A stretch of 64,000 nt of DNA from Frondihabitans peucedani. GTDB lineage: Bacteria; Actinomycetota; Actinomycetes; Actinomycetales; Microbacteriaceae. The notes under the pieces were generated by a model, which did no database searches, was not told the DNA's origin, and was given only the letters and a program-made list of their open reading frames with translations. Positions 1 to 6,869 of the stretch are shown one piece after another. The stretch is taken from contig NZ_BAABAU010000004.1 of NCBI RefSeq assembly GCF_039537585.1, forward strand, positions 1 to 64,000. The letters are read 5' to 3'. Within the stretch, counting starts at the first letter, position 1. Each line of letters begins with the position of its first letter. Position numbers and translations under genes: made by a program.

Positions 1-379
1 CGGTCAGGTTCAGGCCCGACCCGTCGTGCTCGAGGAGGCCCTGGACGTAGGGGCGGTAGTCGCCCTTGGGGGACCAGTACACGACCGAGCCGCCCGTGAT
101 GGGGAACTTGATGGTGCCGTCGGCGAGGGTCGCCGTGCCGTCGGTCGAGGGGGTCAGGCCGAGGCTCTTCAGCGCGGCGAGGAAGTTGCTGTCGAGGGCG
201 ACTCCGGTGTCACCGCCGAAGATCTCGGGGACCGCGGCGACGGGCGCCGGGATCTTCGCCGACGAGGCGGCGAGGTGGACGGAGGGGGCTGCGTTGGCGG
301 CGGTGCCGATTCCGGCAGCACCGGCGATGAGGAGACCGGCGGCGGCGAAGCTGATACCGGCTTTGGAGATCTTGCGCAT
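1..379 (-). CDS. Secreted protein of unknown function, C-terminus beyond the window edge
   Basis: The reading frame starts at ATG (complement of 377-379) behind an AGGA-type ribosome binding site and runs off the left edge, so only about 126 residues are visible. The N-terminus (MRKISKAGISFAAAGLLIAG) is a basic stretch plus a hydrophobic helix, followed by an Ala-rich Sec signal cleavage region near residues 32-36. No lipobox Cys is present, so export into the wall or medium is expected. The visible mature part is Ala/Pro-rich, then has a beta-type stretch with FPITGG and a G-D-Y-R-P motif before the edge. I do not recognise the family. An inverted repeat lies just upstream of the start. Confidence 0.8.
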   Translation of the reverse strand, partial: MRKISKAGISFAAAGLLIAGAAGIGTAANAAPSVHLAASSAKIPAPVAAVPEIFGGDTGVALDSNFLAALKSLGLTPSTDGTATLADGTIKFPITGGSVVYWSPKGDYRPYVQGLLEHDGSGLNLT

Positions 380-396
380 GAGCTGTTCCTTTGTTG

Positions 397-413
397 GACG
401 TTACGAGAACGTC
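397..413. promoter_or_regulatory. Inverted repeat GACGTT-N5-AACGTC upstream of the secreted-protein gene
   Basis: Perfect 6-bp arms separated by ACGAG lie 18 bp upstream of the start codon of the minus-strand gene at 1-379. Position and size fit an operator or a short mRNA hairpin covering the 5' leader. No regulator is visible next to it. Confidence 0.4.
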
Positions 414-699
414 TCATCGACGTCCGTTGGGTGTTCACCCGATGTGATGTGTTCGCCGCACCACCGAGGAAGGTTTGGTAGCGGAGTCGGCCGTGACCGT
501 TTCGTTACACGAGCCCTCAGCAGACGAGTGCGCTGCGGAGGGCGCCGGGCGATCATGTGAATCCAGCCGAGTCCGCGACCCCGCGCATGATCGAAAGAAA
601 AGGCGCTGTTTCAGAAGGACGACTCTCCCCCGCTCCGAAGCGTCGGCCTAGCGACCAATCGAATCCCCTCGCGAGTTCCGAACCGAACGGACATGACAG
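414..699. other. Intergenic region without a convincing gene
   Basis: This lies between the divergent genes at 1-379 and 700-1041. It is less GC-rich than its surroundings and presumably holds both promoters. Short frames that cross it have no coding-type codon bias. I see no RNA gene or repeat in it. Confidence 0.5.
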
Positions 700-1041
700 A
701 TGCGGACGGCCAGGGAATTTGAAGATCGTGAAACGGTGAACGTCACGCTGCGCATCGTGGAACACATCAGCGACGCTTCCACCGTCATCGAGTTCCGATC
801 GAACGGGTCGTGGACTGCGACGCTGACAGGTAGGTCCGGGCAGACGACGGTGATCCCGACCGCCATCGTCAGGTACTGGTGGCCCGCGAAAGAACCCGAG
901 GGCGCGGCCCTTCTTCTGAGAACGCGCGACGTCATCTACCGGCTTCCCGTCACCCGGACCACTCTCGCCGTCATCGCGGTGGAGCTCACCAAGCGGTTAG
1001 GTGAGAAGGGGTACCCAGCAGGCCAGGGCACGCCGCGATGA
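700..1041 (+). CDS. Hypothetical protein, about 100-113 residues
   Basis: A plus-strand frame from ATG 700 (113 aa) with an alternative in-frame GTG at 736 (101 aa). The GTG form starts directly with VNVTLRIVEH, which looks like a natural beta strand. The predicted protein is a mixed beta/alpha domain without signal peptide or membrane segment; a WW pair and a Leu/Ile-rich C-terminal helix are visible. No family is recognised. The competing minus-strand frame over the same DNA is rich in Arg and Ser and looks like a shadow. GC bias is milder than in the neighbours, so the call is tentative. Confidence 0.45.
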   Translation: MRTAREFEDRETVNVTLRIVEHISDASTVIEFRSNGSWTATLTGRSGQTTVIPTAIVRYWWPAKEPEGAALLLRTRDVIYRLPVTRTTLAVIAVELTKRLGEKGYPAGQGTPR

Positions 1042-1193
1042 CCTTCGGGTGAAGCGATTGCTGATCCGCCGGGGCTTGCGCGACAGTTAGCGTTCAGACC
1101 ACCCTGTGTCTGAAACCGGATCGACTACCGGTCGTCAATCGCCAGGAACCGGAGAGCCTTCCGGATGCGAGGGAACGAGGCGAAGCCGGGTGG

Positions 1194-2363
1194 TCAGGGG
1201 CGGAAGACCGCTCGCACGCACCCGTCGGTCTTCTCCTTGAACATCGCGTACCCACCGGGCCCGTCCTCCAGAGGCATGACGTGCGTGGCCAGGTGCTCGG
1301 TGACGAGCTCGTCTCTCGCCATCCGCTCGAGGAGCATCGGGATGTACCTCTGCCCGTGCTGTTGCGCGGACCGGAGAGTGAGGCCCTTGTTCATGACAGC
1401 GCCGAGGGGGAACTTGTCCACGAAGCCGCCGAAGACGCCCAGCACGAAGACGCTGCCGCCCTTCCGCGCAGCGAAGACCGCCTCGCGGACGGCCGTCGGC
1501 CTGTCGGTCTGCAAGCGCAGCTGCTGCTTCACCTGGTCGTAGGCGAAGTCGGGGCCGTCGCGGTGGGCCTCCATCCCGACCGCCTCGATACAGACGTCGG
1601 GGCCGCGCCCACCTGTCAGTTCGCGCAGCTCGGCGTTCACCTCGCTGGTCTCGTAGTTCATGGTCTCGGCGCCGATGACCTGCTCGACCTGCGCCAGCCG
1701 TTCCTGGAAGCGGTCGATCACGATCACCCGCTCGGCGCCGAGCAGAAGCGAGGCGCGGGCTGCCATCTGTCCGACGCCGCCGGCCCCCCAGACGGCGACG
1801 GTGTCTCCGGGTCGGACGCCGCCGAGATCCGCTCCCATCCACCCGGTCGGGGCCGCGTCAGAGGCGAAGAGCGCTCTCTCGTCGCTGACCCCATCGGGAA
1901 CAGGGAAGGCCCCCTGGTCGGCGTACGGCACGCGGATGTATTCGGCATGACTGCCGGCCCACCCCCCGAGCGCGTGGGAGTAGCCGTAGCAGCCGCCGGG
2001 CGCCTGGCCCCAGAGCGCCTCGGGGATGCCTGCGTTCGGATTGCCGTTGTCGCAGAGCGAGTAGAGCTCGTTGCGGCAGTACCAGCAGTTCCCGCAGCTG
2101 ATGAATGAGCAGACGACCACGCGGTCACCGACCTTGTGCTTGGCCACGGCCGAGCCGACCTCGACGACCTCTCCGATGAATTCGTGGCCGAGCACGTCTC
2201 CTGCTCGCATGGTCGGGACGTATCCGCCGAGGAGGTGCAGGTCCGAGCCGCAGGTCGTGCTCAGCGTCACCTTGACGATGGCATCCTGCGCATTGAGGAT
2301 CCCGGGATCATCGACGTTCTCCACCGACAGTTCGTTCACGCCGGTCCAACACAGAGCCTTCAC
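1194..2363 (-). CDS. Zinc-dependent alcohol dehydrogenase, formaldehyde dehydrogenase-like
   Basis: 389-aa medium-chain dehydrogenase/reductase. Catalytic zinc ligands are Cys38 and the His60-Glu61 pair; the structural zinc lobe is Cys90, Cys93, Cys96 and Cys104. The Rossmann motif GAGGVG is at 193-198, followed by an acidic Asp in VIDR typical of NAD preference. The long insert around residues 240-300 places it with the glutathione-independent formaldehyde dehydrogenase group, so oxidation of a short aldehyde or alcohol is likely but the substrate is unknown. It starts at GTG 2363, whose GTGA overlaps the stop of the small gene upstream, so the three genes 3945 to 1194 form one coupled operon. 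Confidence 0.88.
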   Translation of the reverse strand: MKALCWTGVNELSVENVDDPGILNAQDAIVKVTLSTTCGSDLHLLGGYVPTMRAGDVLGHEFIGEVVEVGSAVAKHKVGDRVVVCSFISCGNCWYCRNELYSLCDNGNPNAGIPEALWGQAPGGCYGYSHALGGWAGSHAEYIRVPYADQGAFPVPDGVSDERALFASDAAPTGWMGADLGGVRPGDTVAVWGAGGVGQMAARASLLLGAERVIVIDRFQERLAQVEQVIGAETMNYETSEVNAELRELTGGRGPDVCIEAVGMEAHRDGPDFAYDQVKQQLRLQTDRPTAVREAVFAARKGGSVFVLGVFGGFVDKFPLGAVMNKGLTLRSAQQHGQRYIPMLLERMARDELVTEHLATHVMPLEDGPGGYAMFKEKTDGCVRAVFRP

Positions 2364-2830
2364 AGCACACCCTCGCCCTTCGCATCGTCTTCCGCCTTGT
2401 CGACGGCGCCTCCGAGCAGCGTGCTCGGTCGATCGCCGTGCGGCCTCGGTGTCGCCCTCAGGATCTCGCCGGTCTCGACGAGCTGCTTGGCGTCGCGCAG
2501 TGCCTCCCGGAGCGCCTTCGCAGGATCGCCGTCCGCGGCGAGGTCGATCCCCTCCCGGATCCGGGCATGGACCTCGAATCCCTTGTCGCCTGGGGCACGT
2601 TCGACTCGGATCTCGAGCGAGTCCGCCAACCGCTGCAGCGGCTCGGGATACCGGCCGCTCGAGAAGTCCCCTGCCTCGCCCAGGATCGTGACGGCCTTCC
2701 AGCCCTCGGGGTGCGCTCCGTCCCCGTCCGACTCGCGCTCCTTCTTCACGAGGGTGCGCGCGACGAGGCCCGCCGCCACTCCTGCGGCGCCGACTCCGGC
2801 TGCGACCGCTGCCTTGTTCGCCATGATCAT
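2360..2830 (-). CDS. Small membrane-anchored protein, SRPBCC/cyclase-associated type
   Basis: About 156 aa when started at the ATG that overlaps the upstream stop (ATGATC...), or 154 aa from the next ATG at 2824. Residues 5-28 form an Ala/Gly-rich transmembrane segment followed by a basic KK pair. The soluble part contains an SLEIRVERAPGDKG stretch and an Ala/Arg-rich helix with TGE, a layout I associate with small actinobacterial proteins of the cyclase/dehydrase (SRPBCC) neighbourhood that accompany Zn alcohol dehydrogenases. Function is unknown. Its placement between two dehydrogenase genes, overlapping both, suggests it anchors or assists them at the membrane (inference). Confidence 0.75.
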   Translation of the reverse strand: MIMANKAAVAAGVGAAGVAAGLVARTLVKKERESDGDGAHPEGWKAVTILGEAGDFSSGRYPEPLQRLADSLEIRVERAPGDKGFEVHARIREGIDLAADGDPAKALREALRDAKQLVETGEILRATPRPHGDRPSTLLGGAVDKAEDDAKGEGVL

Positions 2831-3945
2831 GCCGCCTCTCCGGGCTTGAGGACGACCTTGGTCCAGCCGTCTTCGCGCTTGTCGAAGTGCTCGAAGGCCT
2901 CCGGAGCTTGGTCGAGTGGCAGCTCGTGACTGACGATGAACGACGGAGTCGCCTTGCCTGCCGCGATCAGGTCGCGCAGCTGGCGGTTGTACTTCTTGAC
3001 CGGCGCCTGTCCCGTGGCCATGGTCTGGCCCTTGAACCAGTGGAGTCCCATGTCGAGGGCGACCTGCCCCTGCTTGGCGAGCTCGTCGGCGCCCCCCGGA
3101 TCCTGGGGCACGAACACGCCGACGGTACCGATCCGTCCAGTGAATCGGACGGACTGGACGAGCCGGTTGAGCGTGAGGTTCGGCTGCTCGTCTCCGCCCG
3201 GATCGTGCGCCTGATAGCCGACGCACTCGCACCCGTTGTCGGCCCCGAGCCCCATCGTCTGCTCGAGGACGGCCTCGACCGGATCGACCTTCGAGTCGTC
3301 GATGGCGATGGCACCGATCGACTCCGCCAGTCGAAGACGATCTGGCTGGCGGTCCACGACCATGACCTTGCTCGCGCCCTTGATGGTGGCCGACAAGGCA
3401 GCCATCAGACCCACGGGGCCCGCCCCGTAGACGACGGTCTGGTCTCCCGGCCGCACTCCCGCCATCTCCGTCGCGTGGTAGCCGGTCGGGAAGATGTCGG
3501 CCAGCATCACGTAGTCGCTCGACCTCTCCTCGGCGTCCTCGCCCAGTCGAAGGCAGTTGAAGTCGGCCCAGGGCACCCGGAGCAGCTCAGCCTGACCGCC
3601 CGCCCACGGCCCCATGTCGGCGAATTCGTACGCCGCGCCTGCCCACTCCGGGACGGGCTGGGCGGTGAGGCAGTAGTTCGTGAGTCCCCGCTCGCAGTTC
3701 TTGCAGTGCCCGCACGCCACATTGAACGGCAGGACGACGTGATCCCCCACTTCGATCTTGTCGACGCCGCTGCCCACCTCGACGACCTCGCCCATGTTCT
3801 CGTGCCCGAACCACCGTCCTGTCTCGAAACTGGTGCGGCCCTCGTACATGTGCAGGTCGGACCCGCAGATGTTCGTGGTCGTGACTCGCACCAGCACGGG
3901 CGCCGTCAGCTCGCTCGCTGTTCCGCTCGTCGCGGTCCTGGGCAT
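2827..3945 (-). CDS. Glutathione-independent formaldehyde dehydrogenase-type oxidoreductase with an aberrant N-terminus
   Basis: 372-aa Zn alcohol dehydrogenase. Catalytic Cys27 lies in TTTNICGSDLHMYEGR, a near-signature of this family, with His48-Glu49; the structural zinc ligands are Cys78, Cys81, Cys84 and Cys92. The NAD motif GAGPVG is near residue 175. Family members normally begin with an MKAVVY-type strand of about 20 residues before the APVLVRV region. Here it is replaced by MPRTATSGTASELT, and no frame upstream encodes the usual start. The start also lacks a convincing ribosome binding site. I infer a 5' truncation or rearrangement; catalytic residues are intact, so activity is possible. 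Confidence 0.8.
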   Translation of the reverse strand: MPRTATSGTASELTAPVLVRVTTTNICGSDLHMYEGRTSFETGRWFGHENMGEVVEVGSGVDKIEVGDHVVLPFNVACGHCKNCERGLTNYCLTAQPVPEWAGAAYEFADMGPWAGGQAELLRVPWADFNCLRLGEDAEERSSDYVMLADIFPTGYHATEMAGVRPGDQTVVYGAGPVGLMAALSATIKGASKVMVVDRQPDRLRLAESIGAIAIDDSKVDPVEAVLEQTMGLGADNGCECVGYQAHDPGGDEQPNLTLNRLVQSVRFTGRIGTVGVFVPQDPGGADELAKQGQVALDMGLHWFKGQTMATGQAPVKKYNRQLRDLIAAGKATPSFIVSHELPLDQAPEAFEHFDKREDGWTKVVLKPGEAA

Positions 3946-4084
3946 CGCGAGGTCTCTCGTGGGATGGCGCTCGTCGAGAAGAAACGGGGCTCACCGAGCC
4001 TGGTGGGCGCCTCTGGTAGCGACCGCTGTCGTAGTGGGCGTCACTGCGCTCTTCGTCTCGCTCGTTTACGGCGCCACGGACTAG
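3900..4084 (+). pseudogene. 3' remnant of a small membrane protein gene
   Basis: The plus-strand frame ending at the TAG at 4082-4084 reads like genuine protein over its last 60 residues: a hydrophobic helix (AVPLVAVLGIA), a basic loop (WRSSRRNGAHR), then a second helix (WWAPLVATAVVVGVTALF) and a short polar tail. Further upstream the same frame falls inside the dehydrogenase on the other strand and becomes Pro/Ser/Thr-rich shadow sequence. The switch is at about 3900, exactly where homology of the dehydrogenase to its family begins. No start codon or ribosome binding site suits an intact protein, so I call it a 5'-truncated remnant. Confidence 0.5.
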
Positions 4085-4126
4085 CCGCCCACCGCTGAGG
4101 CGGTCGCTGGCAAGACGGCGCACCGC

Positions 4127-4501
4127 CTAGTCGGCGGCAGGCCCGCTGAACAGGTTGACGACGTTGCCGTCGGGGTCGCGGATCAGCGCGGAGCGGTTGC
4201 CCCAGGGCATCGTCGTCGGCTCGAGGACGACGTCTTCGCTCGGGAGTCGGAGGCGAGCGAAGTCGCCGTCGACGTCAGCGACCTCGAACTCGATGAACAC
4301 GGACCGGTTCGTGGCAGGAGCGAGAGCGCCGCCGAGCATCGCGACGGTGGCGGTGCTGGCGATCGCGAGGTTCGCGCCAGGGCCGCTGAACTGGGCGAAG
4401 ACCGGAGCGGGGCGCTCGGCCTGCTGGCCGGTGATCTGCTCGTAGAAGGCGACGAGCCCTTCGAGGTCGTCGGTGACGATGCGGATGGATGCGAATGACA
4501 T
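4127..4501 (-). CDS. VOC-superfamily (glyoxalase/bleomycin-resistance fold) protein
   Basis: 124 aa, one VOC domain. It shows the beta-alpha-beta-beta-beta pattern: SIRIVTDDLEGLVAFYE at the start, FIEFEVADVD in the middle, and the typical ending ALIRDPDGNVVNLF. Members bind metal or small ligands and act as lyases, dioxygenases or drug-binding proteins; the substrate cannot be told here. The family's C-terminal Glu ligand is replaced (NVVNLF instead of N-x-x-x-E), which suggests altered or absent metal binding. It lies about 100 bp downstream of the WYL regulator on the same strand and may be its target. Confidence 0.85.
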   Translation of the reverse strand: MSFASIRIVTDDLEGLVAFYEQITGQQAERPAPVFAQFSGPGANLAIASTATVAMLGGALAPATNRSVFIEFEVADVDGDFARLRLPSEDVVLEPTTMPWGNRSALIRDPDGNVVNLFSGPAAD

Positions 4502-4599
4502 GGGGATCCTTCAGAGGGCGGAACTGACTCGGAAGCATCAGCCTCGCCGGTCACCGCGACACCGTCCTGTCGGTGTTCAGCGAGAAAAGCAGCTGCGGA

Positions 4600-5301
4600 T
4601 CAGCGGTCGGCGTCGACGACGGAGCGGAGTCGTCCGTACTGGATTGCGAGGTCCTCAGAGCGGAGGGCGCGCATCGGCGACCTCTCGCCGGTGACCGTGA
4701 TCGACAGCATCCGGTCTCCGCGGAACGCTCGCACGCCGTCTCGGAGTCGGCACCAGGCGATCAGGTACCACTGCCCCTCCTTCACGATCGACCCCAGCGG
4801 TTCGGCATCCCGCGTCGACTCCGCACCGCTGGCATCCTGGTATCGCAGCTGCACGACACGGTCCGCACGCAGAGCCTCGGCGAACTCGACCGGAGCGATC
4901 GCGTCTTCTTCGCTCTCCAGGAAGTGCACGCGGGAGGCGACGGCGCTTGCGCGGGCCGCGTCGCGGTCCGGCATGACCGCAAGCATCTTCCGGGCGGCAG
5001 TCCGGGCAGACTGCCGGAACGGGCTGTGCTGGAGGGCGCTGAGCCCGATCAACACTGCGAGGGCTTCGTCCAGGGTGAAGCCCGCCGGTCCGAGGGTCGC
5101 CGACGCGTCGATGACGTACCCACCGGCTCGGCCGGCCTCCGCCCAGATCGGCAGACCCGACTGCTGCAACGCGGCGAGATCCCGCTCGATCGTCCGCACG
5201 GACACCTCGAACCGCTCTGCGAGACGACGCGCGCTCCGCGGCCGGGGAGACACCGCCCGCAGCTCCTCGACGAGAGCGTAGAGACGATCGGTGCGATTCA
5301 C
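4600..5301 (-). CDS. HTH/WYL-domain transcriptional regulator (YafY type)
   Basis: 233 aa from a GTG start; the upstream ATG pair is closed by a TGA after two codons. Residues 1-60 form a winged HTH_11 domain (ARRLAERFEVSVRTIERDLAAL). Residues about 130-215 form a WYL domain containing the QWYLIAWC core and the Arg-rich RAFRGDRM segment that binds effector or nucleic acid in this family. Such proteins often control a neighbouring small enzyme gene, here probably the VOC protein downstream. The effector is unknown. Confidence 0.88.
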   Translation of the reverse strand: MNRTDRLYALVEELRAVSPRPRSARRLAERFEVSVRTIERDLAALQQSGLPIWAEAGRAGGYVIDASATLGPAGFTLDEALAVLIGLSALQHSPFRQSARTAARKMLAVMPDRDAARASAVASRVHFLESEEDAIAPVEFAEALRADRVVQLRYQDASGAESTRDAEPLGSIVKEGQWYLIAWCRLRDGVRAFRGDRMLSITVTGERSPMRALRSEDLAIQYGRLRSVVDADR

Positions 5302-5504
5302 CGTCCCATCATCCGACAGGTCGCGCCCGCGCAGTGATGCGACCGACCGCCCCGCACAGCATCCGCGAGAGTCCTCACGGCGAGCGCGCAGGCTCCTGTC
5401 GGCTCTCCCATTGGCGACACCAGAAGTCTCTTCCCGGGCACAGGATCCGTCCTGAACTCCCGATGAGCTCTCCTGCTCGCTCCGCCTCTCGCCGAAGAAG
5501 ATCC

Positions 5505-6869
5505 ATGAACAGCACCTCCGTGACGCACTGGTTCGAGAACCTGCCGATCACCACTCTCCCGGTCCTCCTCACGGTCGACGTCGTCGCCGCGGTCCTCGTG
5601 ATCGCCCTGCTGCTCCCGACGCGGAAGGGCCACTGGTGGCGGTGGATCGTCCCGGCCGTCGTCGTCGGGGCCGCTGCCGGCGGGGCGACGATCTGGTACG
5701 TCGGCGACGTGCAGAACGCCTTCGACGTGTCGCCGACCTGGGTCGACCGGATCTGGACCGGGGCCGCGTTCGCCGCCGTGCTCGTCGGTCTCGTCAACAT
5801 CGTGCGGGCGGGGGCGGTGCGGAAGATCCTGGCGATCCTGATGATCGTCGCGACGGTTCTCGCGGCGGGCCTCGCGATCAACCGCGACGTGGGCGAGTTC
5901 CTGACGCCGGGACAGCTGCTGGGGTTGAACGGGTTCCGCCGGATCCTGCTGCCCCAGGATCGCGCGCACACCCGCGCCGACGGGAAGGGCGCGGCCACGA
6001 CGTCGGACGCCTTCGACCCGACGCTCTACCGCACCTGGAAGGCCCCGGCCGGCATGCCGACGAAGGGGCGCGTGGGCGAGGTGGCGATCCCCGGCACGGT
6101 CTCGCACTTCGCAGCGCGCGACGCGATGGTGTACCTGCCGCCGGCGGCCCTGGTGAAGGACGCTCCCGCCCTGCCCGTCGTGATCCTGATGTCGGGTCAG
6201 CCGGCGAGCCCGAGCTCGGTGATCGACGCCGGCAACGTGCCCGAGACGCTGAACGCCCTCGCCGCGAAGAACCACGGCCTGGCGCCGATCGTCGTCGTGC
6301 CCGACCAGCTCGGAGCCAGCGAGGACAACCCGATGTGCGTCGACTCGCCTCTCGGGAACAGCGCGACCTACATCCTGACCGACGTCACGACCTGGATCCG
6401 GCAGCACCTCCACGTGGCCGCGGGCCGGCAGGCGTGGGCGGTCGGCGGCTTCTCGCAGGGCGCGACCTGCTCGATCCAGTTCGCCTCGGCCCACCCCGAC
6501 GTGTTCGGCTCGTTCATCGACGTCTCCGGGCAGGAGTACCCGACCCTCGACACCGACGAGCAGGCCGTCGCGCAGGGCTTCCACGGGAGCACGGCCGCCT
6601 TCGACGCCGCGAAACCCGCGACGATCATGGCGAAGCACGGCACGTACCACGACCTCGTCGGCGTCTTCGCCGTCGGCCAGTTCGACAAGAAGTACGGCGC
6701 GAACACGAGGGTGATGTCGGCCCTCGCCGCCTCGCACGGCATCGCGGTCACGCGCTACATCAGCCCCGGCAGCGCCCACGACTGGACCACCGCGACCAAC
6801 GGCTTCGCCCGCGGGTTCGAGGTGCTGTACCCGCGCTTCGGGCTCTCGGCCGCGGCGGCGCGACCGTGA
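5505..6869 (+). CDS. Membrane-anchored alpha/beta-hydrolase (esterase family), probable aminoacyl-lipid hydrolase
   Basis: 454 aa from ATG 5505, chosen because GAAGAAG lies four bases upstream and because the protein then opens with four transmembrane helices (residues about 10-130); a longer frame from 5334 adds only Ser/Arg-rich shadow. The outer domain is an esterase/mycolyltransferase-like hydrolase: nucleophile Ser in WAVGGFSQGA, and a C-terminal His in SPGSAHDW. It overlaps the MprF-like gene by GTGA. Aminoacyl-phosphatidylglycerol synthases are known to be paired with hydrolases that remove the amino acid, so I infer a lipid-modification 'off switch' facing outward. Other ester substrates remain possible. 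Confidence 0.8.
   Translation: MNSTSVTHWFENLPITTLPVLLTVDVVAAVLVIALLLPTRKGHWWRWIVPAVVVGAAAGGATIWYVGDVQNAFDVSPTWVDRIWTGAAFAAVLVGLVNIVRAGAVRKILAILMIVATVLAAGLAINRDVGEFLTPGQLLGLNGFRRILLPQDRAHTRADGKGAATTSDAFDPTLYRTWKAPAGMPTKGRVGEVAIPGTVSHFAARDAMVYLPPAALVKDAPALPVVILMSGQPASPSSVIDAGNVPETLNALAAKNHGLAPIVVVPDQLGASEDNPMCVDSPLGNSATYILTDVTTWIRQHLHVAAGRQAWAVGGFSQGATCSIQFASAHPDVFGSFIDVSGQEYPTLDTDEQAVAQGFHGSTAAFDAAKPATIMAKHGTYHDLVGVFAVGQFDKKYGANTRVMSALAASHGIAVTRYISPGSAHDWTTATNGFARGFEVLYPRFGLSAAAARP

Noticed and set aside
5636-6865. Upstream extension of the MprF-like gene
   Set aside because: In this frame the region is Arg/Asp-rich and lies inside the esterase gene; the GTG overlapping the esterase stop is the natural start.
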